A stretch of DNA of 6,906 nucleotides from positions 1-6,906 of the forward strand of contig JALSTE010000785.1 in the NCBI GenBank assembly GCA_026983855.1, written 5' to 3'. Made by a program: the position numbers and the translations under genes. This stretch comes from Acidimicrobiia bacterium. Its GTDB lineage: Bacteria; Actinomycetota; Acidimicrobiia; Acidimicrobiales; Poriferisodalaceae. Positions 1 to 6,133 of the stretch are shown piece by piece. Numbering within the stretch: position 1 is the first letter of the stretch; every line of letters begins with the position of its first letter. The notes below the pieces were generated by a model, which saw nothing but the letters and a program-made list of their open reading frames with translations, had not been told where the DNA came from and ran no database searches.

Positions 1-939
1 TTGAAGCCCAACGAGCAGTGGGGCCTGGTCGGCCTCAGCCCCCGGTTCGAGACCACGGCCCGGCTGGTGGCCGACATGTGGGTCGGGGCCGGGGGGGCGG
101 AGGTGGACGGGGTGCTGTGGACCGACCCCTTCGCCCTGGCCGCCATCCTGGAGGTGACCGGGCCGGTGGAGACCCCCGAGATCACCCTCACCGCCGACAA
201 CGTGGTGGACGTGCTGCTCAATGGGCAGTACCTGGATCTTCCCCTGGACAACGCCGGTCAGGTGGTGAGGAGGGAAAGGCTGGCCACCATCGCCCCCGCG
301 GTCCTGGTGGCCATGCTGGACCGGGACATCGACGAGGTGGCCCTGGTGAGGGCCCTGGCCCGGGCGGTGAACGGTCGTCACATCCTGGCGTGGAGTCCCC
401 GGACCTCCGAAGAGAGACTGTGGGAGCAGGCCGGAATGGCCGGACATCTCGAGGAGCACTCCCTGTTGGTCTCGGTGGTCAACAGGGGGCCCAACAAGCT
501 CGACTACTACCTTCCGATGAGCAGCCGCCTGAGCGTCACCCCCGGGTCGGACGCCACCAGGGTCGAGGTCGAGGTGACCCTCACCAATGAGACCCCGCCC
601 GGACTCCCGGCCTACGTGGCGGGCCCAGTGGGTGACACCCCGACCCCGGCCGATCACTACGCCGGCATCCTCACGGTGAACGTCCCAGGTCCGGCGGTGG
701 GAACCCGGATCGAGGGTGTGGACGATCTGACCGTGGTGGGTGGGGACGGTCCGACACGGGTCGTGGGCACCCAGATCCTCCTGGCCCCCGGCGAGACCCG
801 TAGGTGGAGGGTGAGCTTCGAACTGCCCCCGTCGGTGCGTGACATCAGAATCGAACCCTCGGCCCGGTTCCCGGTGGAGAGGTGGCGTGTGCCCCGAGGG
901 GAATTCGACGACGGACTGTCCCACCTGGTCGAGTGGTGA
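1..939 (+). CDS. DUF4012 domain protein, C-terminal part (5' end outside window)
   Basis: The frame is open from the first base to a TGA at 937-939, giving 312 residues. The window begins with TTG, but this is very probably mid-gene: DUF4012 proteins usually run to about 550-650 residues with an N-terminal membrane segment, and neither that nor the early domain half is present. Family features seen: VDGVLWTDPFALAAILEVTG at residues 36-55, NVVDVLLNGQY at 67-77, GRHILAWSPRTSEERLW at 125-141, and an NRGPNKLDYYLP segment at 161-172. A beta-rich tail follows, with alternating-hydrophobic strands around 186-196 and 256-275. The family has no established biochemical role. It is often found near exopolysaccharide and surface-glycan genes in actinobacteria, as here, so a part in envelope polysaccharide handling is an inference from context. 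It is separated from the next gene by 273 bp, so it is probably a distinct transcription unit. Confidence 0.85.
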   Translation: MKPNEQWGLVGLSPRFETTARLVADMWVGAGGAEVDGVLWTDPFALAAILEVTGPVETPEITLTADNVVDVLLNGQYLDLPLDNAGQVVRRERLATIAPAVLVAMLDRDIDEVALVRALARAVNGRHILAWSPRTSEERLWEQAGMAGHLEEHSLLVSVVNRGPNKLDYYLPMSSRLSVTPGSDATRVEVEVTLTNETPPGLPAYVAGPVGDTPTPADHYAGILTVNVPGPAVGTRIEGVDDLTVVGGDGPTRVVGTQILLAPGETRRWRVSFELPPSVRDIRIEPSARFPVERWRVPRGEFDDGLSHLVEW

Positions 940-972
940 ACGGCGGTTTCAGAGGGGGCTGAACACTGGGGA

Positions 973-1004
973 TTGTGCCGGACAGTCAAGTTCGGTAATG
1001 TAAT
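973..1004 (+). promoter_or_regulatory. candidate promoter for the GH26-like gene
   Basis: This is a locally AT-richer stretch inside very GC-rich DNA. TTGTGC at 973-978 could be a -35 box. TAATGT at 996-1001 lies 17 bp downstream of it. The overlapping TGTAAT at 999-1004 matches TATAAT at 5 of 6 positions but gives a 20-bp spacing. Transcription would start near 1008-1012, just before the stem-loop at 1017-1081, leaving a leader of about 200 nt. This is consensus reading by eye only. Confidence 0.3.
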
Positions 1005-1016
1005 CGCAATGTTCGT

Positions 1017-1113
1017 CACGCAACCGCAAAGAGTGAGGGGCCAAACGCGTTCGGTAGCGAACGTCGGGCCCCATCACCGTGTTTCGACCGCCATCGGCGG
1101 TACCGGATCACGG
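1017..1113 (+). promoter_or_regulatory. strong stem-loop with alternative pairing (structured leader or terminator)
   Basis: GTGAGGGGCC at 1033-1042 pairs fully with 1067-1077, with one bulged A at 1073. Inside it CGTTCG (1048-1053) pairs with CGAACG (1058-1063) around a GTAG loop. CACG at 1017-1020 can extend the structure by pairing with CGTG at 1078-1081. A second hairpin follows: ACCGCC (1087-1092), ATC loop, GGCGGT (1096-1101). CCGTG at 1077-1081 can instead pair with CACGG at 1109-1113 around that second hairpin, which excludes the CACG pairing. The element could be a regulatory leader of the downstream gene, or a terminator for the DUF4012 gene 94 bp upstream, although only a TTT follows it. 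It did not match a riboswitch class I recognise. Confidence 0.5.
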
Positions 1114-1117
1114 CTGC

Positions 1118-1165
1118 GGGGGCGGGATCGGGTGGATTGCGGGCCGGGCGGGAACCCTGGCGGGG
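1118..1165 (+). other. G-rich tract upstream of the GH26-like gene
   Basis: Seven runs of three or more G occur in 48 nt on the + strand, at 1118-1122, 1124-1126, 1130-1132, 1141-1143, 1146-1148, 1150-1152 and 1162-1165. Sets of four runs could form a G-quadruplex if one loop of 8-9 nt is allowed; the strict 1-7 nt loop rule is not met. The rest of the gap up to 1212 shows no further clear signal apart from GGAG at 1197-1200. Confidence 0.3.
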
Positions 1166-1212
1166 AAGAATCTGACGAACGTGTTACAGATCTACCGGAG
1201 CGCGACCGATAG

Positions 1213-3207
1213 ATGCCCCAATCCGCATTCAACCCTCATGGGGGTGTCCCGGTGACACGTCGTGTCCTCTACTCGGTTCTCGCTCTGGTGGTCCTGGCCT
1301 CCGGCCTGGTTCTGGCCCCGCGTCCGGCCACCGCCTCCACCCAACTACCACCTAACGGGGTTAGGGCCTCCACCCGGGCCCGGGTCGCCGAGCACGAGGC
1401 CTGGCTCGGGCGCCAGGTCGCCTACGTGAGCGACTTCATCGACGGTTCCTCCTGGTCGGAGATCATCCACGCCGCCGGTGCCCAGAGCAGTGTCTGGAAG
1501 GGTGACCGTCACCGGGCGGTCTACGCCCTGGCCATGTTCCCCCCGGGGGGTTCCTTCGCCGCAGGTAACTCCGGCAGCTACGACAGCTACATCCGCCAGG
1601 TGGCGGAGAAGATCGTGGCCAACGACCCCGACGCCGTCCTTCGCATCGGGGCCGAGGCCAACGGGAACTTCCATCCGTGGAAGATGTCCACCGATCCCGC
1701 CGGGTACGCCGCCTACTTCCGGCGGATGGTGAACATCATGCGCTCGGTGCCCGGGCAGCACTTCGAGTTCGAGTGGAGTCTCATCCTGAAGTACGGGTCA
1801 CCCCCCACCGCCGCCTATCCCGGTGACGCTTACGTCGACTACGTGGGCTTCGACATCTACGACACCTCATGGGCCGCCCAGGAGGCCGATCCCGTCGACC
1901 GGTGGAACTACATGCTCACCTACAAGACCGGCCTGAACTGGATTGACGGATTCACCGCCGCCCACGGCAAGAAGCTGGCCTTCGCCGAGTGGGGTCTCTC
2001 CGAGCGGCACGTGGCCGGTGTGGACCCCGACAACACCTACTTCATCCAGAAGTTCCACGACTGGGTGGCGGCTCGTTCGAGCCGGGTGGGGTACATGATG
2101 TACTTCGACACCGACAACCACGAGAGTCACTTCCGGATCAGCTCCCCGACGGTCTTCCCCAAGGCCTCGTCGCTGTACCGACAGCTCTTCGGGGCCGGAG
2201 CGGTCGTGGCCCCTCCCTCGACGGTTCCACCCCCTCCCCCCACGACCACCACGCCGCCGACTACTGCGCCGCCGACCACCGCGCCGCCGACCACGGCTCC
2301 TCCGGCCACGGCACCCCCGGCCACTGCGCCCCCGGTCACGGCACCCCCGGCCACGGCACCGTCGCCCACCACGACACCACCCCCGTCACCACCGGCCAGC
2401 TACCGGCAGTGCACGGCTCCCACCAACCCGGCCGGGGCGCCGTCCAGCGCCAGTGGGCGCGGACTGTGGGTGCTCGATTCGGCCGGTCGGGTGTTCGGCA
2501 TGGGTGTGGGTTCACTCGGTGACCTCACCACCCTGGGGGTCTCCGCCGCTCCGGTGGCCATCCAGTCCACCGCCTCGGGTCGCGGTTACTGGATAATCGA
2601 CGAGAACAACCGGGTCTACGCCTTCGGCGACGCCGCTCACCGCGGTGATCCCTCGGGCCTGGCCCTGAACGCCGACGTGGTCCACATGGAACCCAACGGT
2701 CGGGGTGGCTACTGGATGGCCGCCTCCGACGGCGGGGTGTTCGCCTACTCGGCCGATTTCTACGGTTCTATGGGTGGCGTGAACCTCAACGGCGAGGTGA
2801 TCGCCATGGGCTCCACACCCAGTGGCCGGGGCTACTGGCTGGTCGGTTCCGACGGCGGGGTGTTCGCCTTCGGCGACGCCGGTTTCCACGGTTCCACCGG
2901 TGGCATGAGGCTGGACGCCCCCGTGGTGGCCATGGCCGCCGACCCTCTCAGTCGGGGTTACTGGCTGTACGCCGCCGACGGCGGGGTGTTCTCATTCGGG
3001 GTTCCGTTCATGGGGTCCCTGCCGGGCCTGGGTCTGTGCGCCACCCCCACCGCCGTTCAACTCCGGGTCAGCGACACCGGCGCCGGATACTGGATCCTCG
3101 ATGCCGACGGGCGTGTGTTCTCCTTCGGCGACGCCCGGGCCTTCGACTACACCAAGACCCTGAGCCCCGGGGCGGTGGCCATAGACATGGCGGTGGCCCA
3201 CCGGTAG
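1213..3207 (+). CDS. secreted GH26-like glycoside hydrolase with Pro/Thr hinge and propeller-like repeats
   Basis: This 664-residue protein is predicted to be exported. TRRVLYSVLALVVLASGLVLA (about 15-35) followed by ATA/ST (cut after 41) is a typical Sec signal. Residues about 50-330 resemble the GH26 TIM barrel (beta-mannanase/beta-glucanase family). RIGAEANGNFHPW (144-156) would hold the acid/base Glu148, YPGDAYVDYVGFDIYD (202-217) is a family hallmark, and AFAEWG (256-261) would hold the nucleophile Glu259. The usual His before the acid/base Glu is Ala147. A Pro/Thr linker (about 334-396) leads to six repeats (414-664). Substrate is unknown; the locus suggests an exopolysaccharide. Only two cysteines are present, Cys400 and Cys609. 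The start is uncertain. ATG 1213 has GGAG at 1197-1200, rather far upstream. GTG 1252 (residue 14) has a G-rich stretch at 1240-1246 and gives a more standard signal peptide, so it may be the true start. Confidence 0.85.
   Translation: MPQSAFNPHGGVPVTRRVLYSVLALVVLASGLVLAPRPATASTQLPPNGVRASTRARVAEHEAWLGRQVAYVSDFIDGSSWSEIIHAAGAQSSVWKGDRHRAVYALAMFPPGGSFAAGNSGSYDSYIRQVAEKIVANDPDAVLRIGAEANGNFHPWKMSTDPAGYAAYFRRMVNIMRSVPGQHFEFEWSLILKYGSPPTAAYPGDAYVDYVGFDIYDTSWAAQEADPVDRWNYMLTYKTGLNWIDGFTAAHGKKLAFAEWGLSERHVAGVDPDNTYFIQKFHDWVAARSSRVGYMMYFDTDNHESHFRISSPTVFPKASSLYRQLFGAGAVVAPPSTVPPPPPTTTTPPTTAPPTTAPPTTAPPATAPPATAPPVTAPPATAPSPTTTPPPSPPASYRQCTAPTNPAGAPSSASGRGLWVLDSAGRVFGMGVGSLGDLTTLGVSAAPVAIQSTASGRGYWIIDENNRVYAFGDAAHRGDPSGLALNADVVHMEPNGRGGYWMAASDGGVFAYSADFYGSMGGVNLNGEVIAMGSTPSGRGYWLVGSDGGVFAFGDAGFHGSTGGMRLDAPVVAMAADPLSRGYWLYAADGGVFSFGVPFMGSLPGLGLCATPTAVQLRVSDTGAGYWILDADGRVFSFGDARAFDYTKTLSPGAVAIDMAVAHR
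2260..2364 (+). repeat. seven tandem 15-bp units encoding (T/A/V)TAPP hinge
   Basis: Residues 350-384 of the GH26-like protein are seven consecutive pentapeptides: TTAPP three times, ATAPP twice, VTAPP, then ATAPS. They sit inside a longer Pro/Thr-rich linker (about 334-396). At DNA level the units are imperfect 15-mers, so copy number may vary by slippage. Such linkers in secreted actinobacterial enzymes separate catalytic and binding modules and can be O-mannosylated; that role is inferred here. Confidence 0.85.
2452..3204 (+). repeat. six propeller-like GYW/DGGVFxFGD repeats in the GH26-like protein
   Basis: Six units occupy residues 414-664. The landmark tryptophans are W419, W460, W501, W542, W584 and W627, spaced 41, 41, 41, 42 and 43 residues. 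The core pattern is SGRGYW(L/I)xxxDGGVFxFGDAxFxGS followed by a short link. Units 3 and 4 are closest to consensus; unit 1 (GLWVLDSAGRVFGMG) and the end of unit 6 are most diverged. The 15-base string GACGGCGGGGTGTTC recurs at 2728, 2851 and 2977, pointing to fairly recent duplication or conversion. The layout suggests a beta-propeller, probably for glycan or cell-wall binding. The repeats are common in secreted actinobacterial proteins, but their ligand is not established. Confidence 0.8.
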
Positions 3208-3213
3208 CCAGTC

Positions 3214-3276
3214 CAGGGCTGTCCACCGCTGGGCGGCCTGCGGTGTAGCATCGACCGTTCGCGGGTAACAGCCCTG
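3214..3276 (+). terminator. inverted repeats after the GH26-like gene (possible terminator)
   Basis: CACCGC (3224-3229) and GCGGTG (3240-3245) form a 6-bp stem with a 10-nt loop, starting 17 bp after the stop codon. CAGGGCTG (3214-3221) and CAGCCCTG (3269-3276) are a perfect 8-bp inverted pair enclosing it. No T-run follows, so this is not a textbook intrinsic terminator, and the outer pair may be chance. Confidence 0.3.
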
Positions 3277-3285
3277 ACCTATAGT
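3258..3285 (+). promoter_or_regulatory. candidate promoter of the polysaccharide operon
   Basis: TATAGT at 3280-3285 matches the -10 consensus at 5 of 6 positions. TTCGCG at 3258-3263, 16 bp upstream, is a weak -35. A start near 3292 would leave a leader of about 50 nt before GTG 3341. The location in the 133-bp gap before three closely packed genes fits an operon promoter. Confidence 0.4.
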
Positions 3286-3340
3286 CGGCGCGCCGTGGGT
3301 CGACGCCGCATAGTGTCCCCCGCGGCAGACGAGGAATCAC

Positions 3341-4663
3341 GTGGACCTTCGAGAACTCCGGCTGTCGATCCGCCGCCACTGGGTGGTGGCCCTGATCGCC
3401 TTCGACATTTGCGTGCTGCTCGGGGTGGCGGCGGCCTATCTGCCCAGTCGGCAGTACACGGCCAAAGTGACCCTCATAGCTGAGGTCCGTGAGGTCCCCG
3501 GTTCCACTCCCGAGTCGGTGGCCCGGGCGGTGTCGTTCGAACTGCCCAGCCTGGCGGAGCTGGTCCAGAGCCGCTCGGCCCGCGACGAGGCGGCGGCGGC
3601 GGTTCCCGTCGCCTACCGCAGCATCGACCCCGACGTGGCGGTGAACTTCACCACCAGCGTCTTCGAGATCTCCGTCGTCACCGGGGACCCCCAGGCCTCC
3701 GCCGACTGGGCCGCGGCCCTCGGGCAGTGGCTCGAGGACCAGAGAAGCGGCCCCGGCTTCTACAACCTGCGCATAGTGGATCCCCCCCTGGTCCCCTCGG
3801 CCCCCTCCTACCCCAAGCCGGTCCCGTTGATCGCGGTGGCCACGGTCATCGGGATCATCGCCGCGGTGTTCGCCGCCGTGGTCACCGGCCGGATCCGGGA
3901 GGCGTTCGACAGCACCGAGACCATAAGGCAGCGGCTGGGCACCTCGGTGCTGGCCGAGGTCCCCTCGGTCCGCTCCCTGAGAGCGGGCACCACCCCGATC
4001 GTGGAACTGCTCGAGAGTGGTGTGCCCGAGTTGGTCGACGCCTTCCAGGGCCTGCGAACCAACACCGAGTTCCAGATCCAGGAGCACGGGGTGCGGCGCA
4101 TCGCCGTGGCCTCGTTCCGGGCCGGCGAGGGCAAATCGACCGTCGCCGTGGGCCTGGCCTGGTCCCTGGCCGCGGTCGGGGTGGACACCACCCTGATCGA
4201 CGCCGACCTCCGTCGCCCCTCCCTGCACCGCCGGCTGGGGGTTCCCTCCGGGCACGGCCTGGCCGACCTGCTGACGGGCTCGGCGGAGGACTTCGTCCGA
4301 CCCACCTCCATGAACGGTCTGAGGTACCTGCCGGCCGGGCTCCCCGATGGCCGTCCGGGGGACCTCGTACCGGTCACCCTGCCCAAGGCCATGGCCGAAC
4401 TCAGCGTCGAGGGTGGCCTGCTCATAGTCGACGCCCCCCCGATGCGTGAGGTCGTGGAGACGGCCTCCATCCTCTCCCAGGTCCGCTACGTGATCCTGGT
4501 GATCGACGCCTCCACCTCCGAACTCCCCGAGATCGCGGCGGCGGTGGACCGCCTGCGGGAATCGGGTTCGGTGCTGCTGGGGGTGGTCATCAACCGTGTC
4601 CGACGGCGGATCTTCGACCGACGCTCCCCCTACTATGACAAGACCAGCCTCGGGGCCGGCTGA
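3341..4663 (+). CDS. Wzz-like polysaccharide co-polymerase fused to BY-kinase-type ATPase
   Basis: The 440-residue inner-membrane protein is expected to control chain length and export of a Wzy-made polysaccharide. The N-terminal Wzz-type half has membrane segments at about 15-34 and 161-182, a short extracytoplasmic part between them, and a Pro-rich motif just before the second (148-162). The cytoplasmic half is a BY-kinase/CpsD-type P-loop domain: Walker A FRAGEGKST (259-267, Lys265), Walker A' LIDADLRRP (285-293) and Walker B LLIVDAPP (360-367). Oddities: the usual Pro in Walker A is Ala261; the ExxRxxR oligomerisation motif reads DxxQxxR (Asp233, Gln236, Arg239); the C-terminal tyrosine cluster is only Tyr431-Tyr432. 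GTG 3341 follows GAGGAA at 3331-3336 and lies directly ahead of the N-terminal membrane segment. The next gene starts 11 bp after the stop. The family assignment is firm; kinase activity is uncertain. Confidence 0.9.
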   Translation: MDLRELRLSIRRHWVVALIAFDICVLLGVAAAYLPSRQYTAKVTLIAEVREVPGSTPESVARAVSFELPSLAELVQSRSARDEAAAAVPVAYRSIDPDVAVNFTTSVFEISVVTGDPQASADWAAALGQWLEDQRSGPGFYNLRIVDPPLVPSAPSYPKPVPLIAVATVIGIIAAVFAAVVTGRIREAFDSTETIRQRLGTSVLAEVPSVRSLRAGTTPIVELLESGVPELVDAFQGLRTNTEFQIQEHGVRRIAVASFRAGEGKSTVAVGLAWSLAAVGVDTTLIDADLRRPSLHRRLGVPSGHGLADLLTGSAEDFVRPTSMNGLRYLPAGLPDGRPGDLVPVTLPKAMAELSVEGGLLIVDAPPMREVVETASILSQVRYVILVIDASTSELPEIAAAVDRLRESGSVLLGVVINRVRRRIFDRRSPYYDKTSLGAG

Positions 4664-4674
4664 GGACGGCGCCG

Positions 4675-6126
4675 GTGGGTAGCGCCGTGTTGATCCTCGC
4701 CGCCTTCCTGGCCCTGGTGGGGTCCCTCATGCTCTTCGGATGGTTCACCCGCCTGGAGGGGGAGGGTCGGGGAGAGGTGGTGGTGGCCACCGTGATGGGG
4801 GTGGCCCTGCTGGAGGCGGTGCTGTTCCAGAGCCAGAACACCGTTCCCAGTGGCCTGTTCCGCATTCCCCTGGGCTCCTTCGACGTCAGGCCGGTCGACG
4901 TACTGATCCCGATGGCCCTGGCGGCCCGGGTCATGGCCCGGCCGCCGACCTCCCGGGTCTCCCTGACGGCCCTGCTGTGGGTGGCGTTCATGGCCTGGTA
5001 CCTGGCCGGCGGGATCACCGGCTACTACGGGGGAAACCCGCTACCGGAGGTGATCGGACAGGTTCGTTCGATGCTCTTGTTGGCGGGTGGCTATGCGCTG
5101 GTCGCCGGAATGGATGTGCGCAAGCTGTTGGGGGAGAGGTTCCTGAGAATCGTGAGTCGGGTGCTGTTCGTGGTCGCGTTCGGCTACATGGTGATGATCC
5201 TGGTGGTGGGCCCGGTCGCCATCGGCGCGGGCCCGGTCACCATCCCCGAGTTCGGGGGTCTGGGTGCCGACACCTCCTCGATAATCAGCACCATGGGGTT
5301 GATGCTGATCCTGGTGGAGATCTCCTCTCCACGACATCATCGGTTCCGGATCATCGCCGGGTCCCTGGCCATGCTCATTCCCCTGATCGGACACCAGGCG
5401 GCGTCGATAGTGGGGCTGGGTGTGATGGTGGGTCTGACTCTGCTCATGTCCCTCACCCCTCGTTGGAGGGAGAGGGTGACCATCACCCCGACGGAGTTCC
5501 TCCTGGTTGTGGTGCTGGCCCTCACGGTGGGGCTCTCGGGGTTGACGGTGGCGGGTCGCACGGCCGAGATCACCAGCGGGGTCGAGGACGCCCTGGTCGG
5601 AAATGCCCAGGACAGCACCTCACGGCTGCGGGTTCTGCTGTGGGAGGACGCCAGGGACTTCATCCTGGAGAGTCCCGTGATCGGCCACGGGGCCGGTTTC
5701 CGGCAGATACTCCCCGATCAGTGGCCGGCCCCCCCGAGCCTGGTCACCTCCCACAACATTCTGATCGATGTCGCCCTCAGGTCCGGACTGGTGGGGTTGG
5801 GCCTGTTTCTGGTGGCCATCTTCTCCAGTTTCCGGGAGATGCTGGCGTCGTGGCGGTCCAGACTGGATCCACGTCTGACCATGCTCAGTCTCGGGGCCGG
5901 GATCGGTGTCGGCGGTCTGCTGGCCAAGGGGATGGCGGAGTCGATACTCGACAAGTTCCGACTGGCGGTGTTCCTGGGTGCCCTGCTGTCGATGATCAGC
6001 GGCATCGCCCGGCAGGCCGAGACCACCGAGTGGGGTCTCGACCGGAACTGGTCGACGGCGGCTCTCGAGGTGACTTCGGGGATGAGTGCCGAAATCAGCC
6101 TTGGAAACGACTCCGAGCGCCGATAG
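4675..6126 (+). CDS. Wzy/O-antigen-ligase-like polysaccharide polymerase
   Basis: This 483-residue protein is very hydrophobic, with roughly 10-12 predicted membrane segments, among them about 3-24, 35-51, 132-146, 158-178, 226-258, 274-294, 367-385, 404-420 and 428-445. The family signature lies in the large outer loop: SRLRVLLWEDARDFILESP (316-334), then IGHGAGF (336-342), then SHNILIDVALRSGLVGLGLF (359-378). This matches the R..W....P..G.G.......HN......G..GL layout of Wzy_C/O-antigen ligase proteins. The likely role is transfer of lipid-linked repeat units onto a growing chain outside the membrane. A ligase moving a finished glycan to another acceptor is the main alternative; sequence alone does not separate them. 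GTG 4675 has GAGGA at 4662-4666, overlapping the stop of the preceding gene, with a spacing of 8. This indicates operon organisation with the co-polymerase. Confidence 0.85.
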   Translation: MGSAVLILAAFLALVGSLMLFGWFTRLEGEGRGEVVVATVMGVALLEAVLFQSQNTVPSGLFRIPLGSFDVRPVDVLIPMALAARVMARPPTSRVSLTALLWVAFMAWYLAGGITGYYGGNPLPEVIGQVRSMLLLAGGYALVAGMDVRKLLGERFLRIVSRVLFVVAFGYMVMILVVGPVAIGAGPVTIPEFGGLGADTSSIISTMGLMLILVEISSPRHHRFRIIAGSLAMLIPLIGHQAASIVGLGVMVGLTLLMSLTPRWRERVTITPTEFLLVVVLALTVGLSGLTVAGRTAEITSGVEDALVGNAQDSTSRLRVLLWEDARDFILESPVIGHGAGFRQILPDQWPAPPSLVTSHNILIDVALRSGLVGLGLFLVAIFSSFREMLASWRSRLDPRLTMLSLGAGIGVGGLLAKGMAESILDKFRLAVFLGALLSMISGIARQAETTEWGLDRNWSTAALEVTSGMSAEISLGNDSERR

Positions 6127-6133
6127 GAACTCG

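Noticed and set aside
996..1081. Cyclic di-GMP (GEMM-I) riboswitch
   Set aside because: CACGCA and GCAAAG strings recall parts of that class, but the GGCAAACC segment and the expected two-helix layout are missing.
1141..1185. ydaO/yuaA-type (cyclic di-AMP) riboswitch
   Set aside because: GGGAACCC followed by GGGGAAGAATC resembles pieces of the conserved core, but the GCCGAATCCG-like segment and the surrounding helices could not be found.
973..1212. 79-codon open frame ending directly before ATG 1213
   Set aside because: It has no ribosome binding site at its TTG start, an Arg/Gly-rich unstructured product, and overlaps the hairpin and G-rich leader. It is more likely non-coding leader.
2260..2364. 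CRISPR-like short tandem repeat array
   Set aside because: The units are directly abutting, in frame and encode a Pro/Thr hinge; there are no spacers.
3068..4255. 395-codon open frame on the - strand across the co-polymerase gene
   Set aside because: Its product is a low-complexity Gly/Arg/Asp/His-rich sequence with no recognisable domain, and it lies antisense to a gene with clear Walker motifs. Long antisense open frames are expected in DNA this GC-rich.
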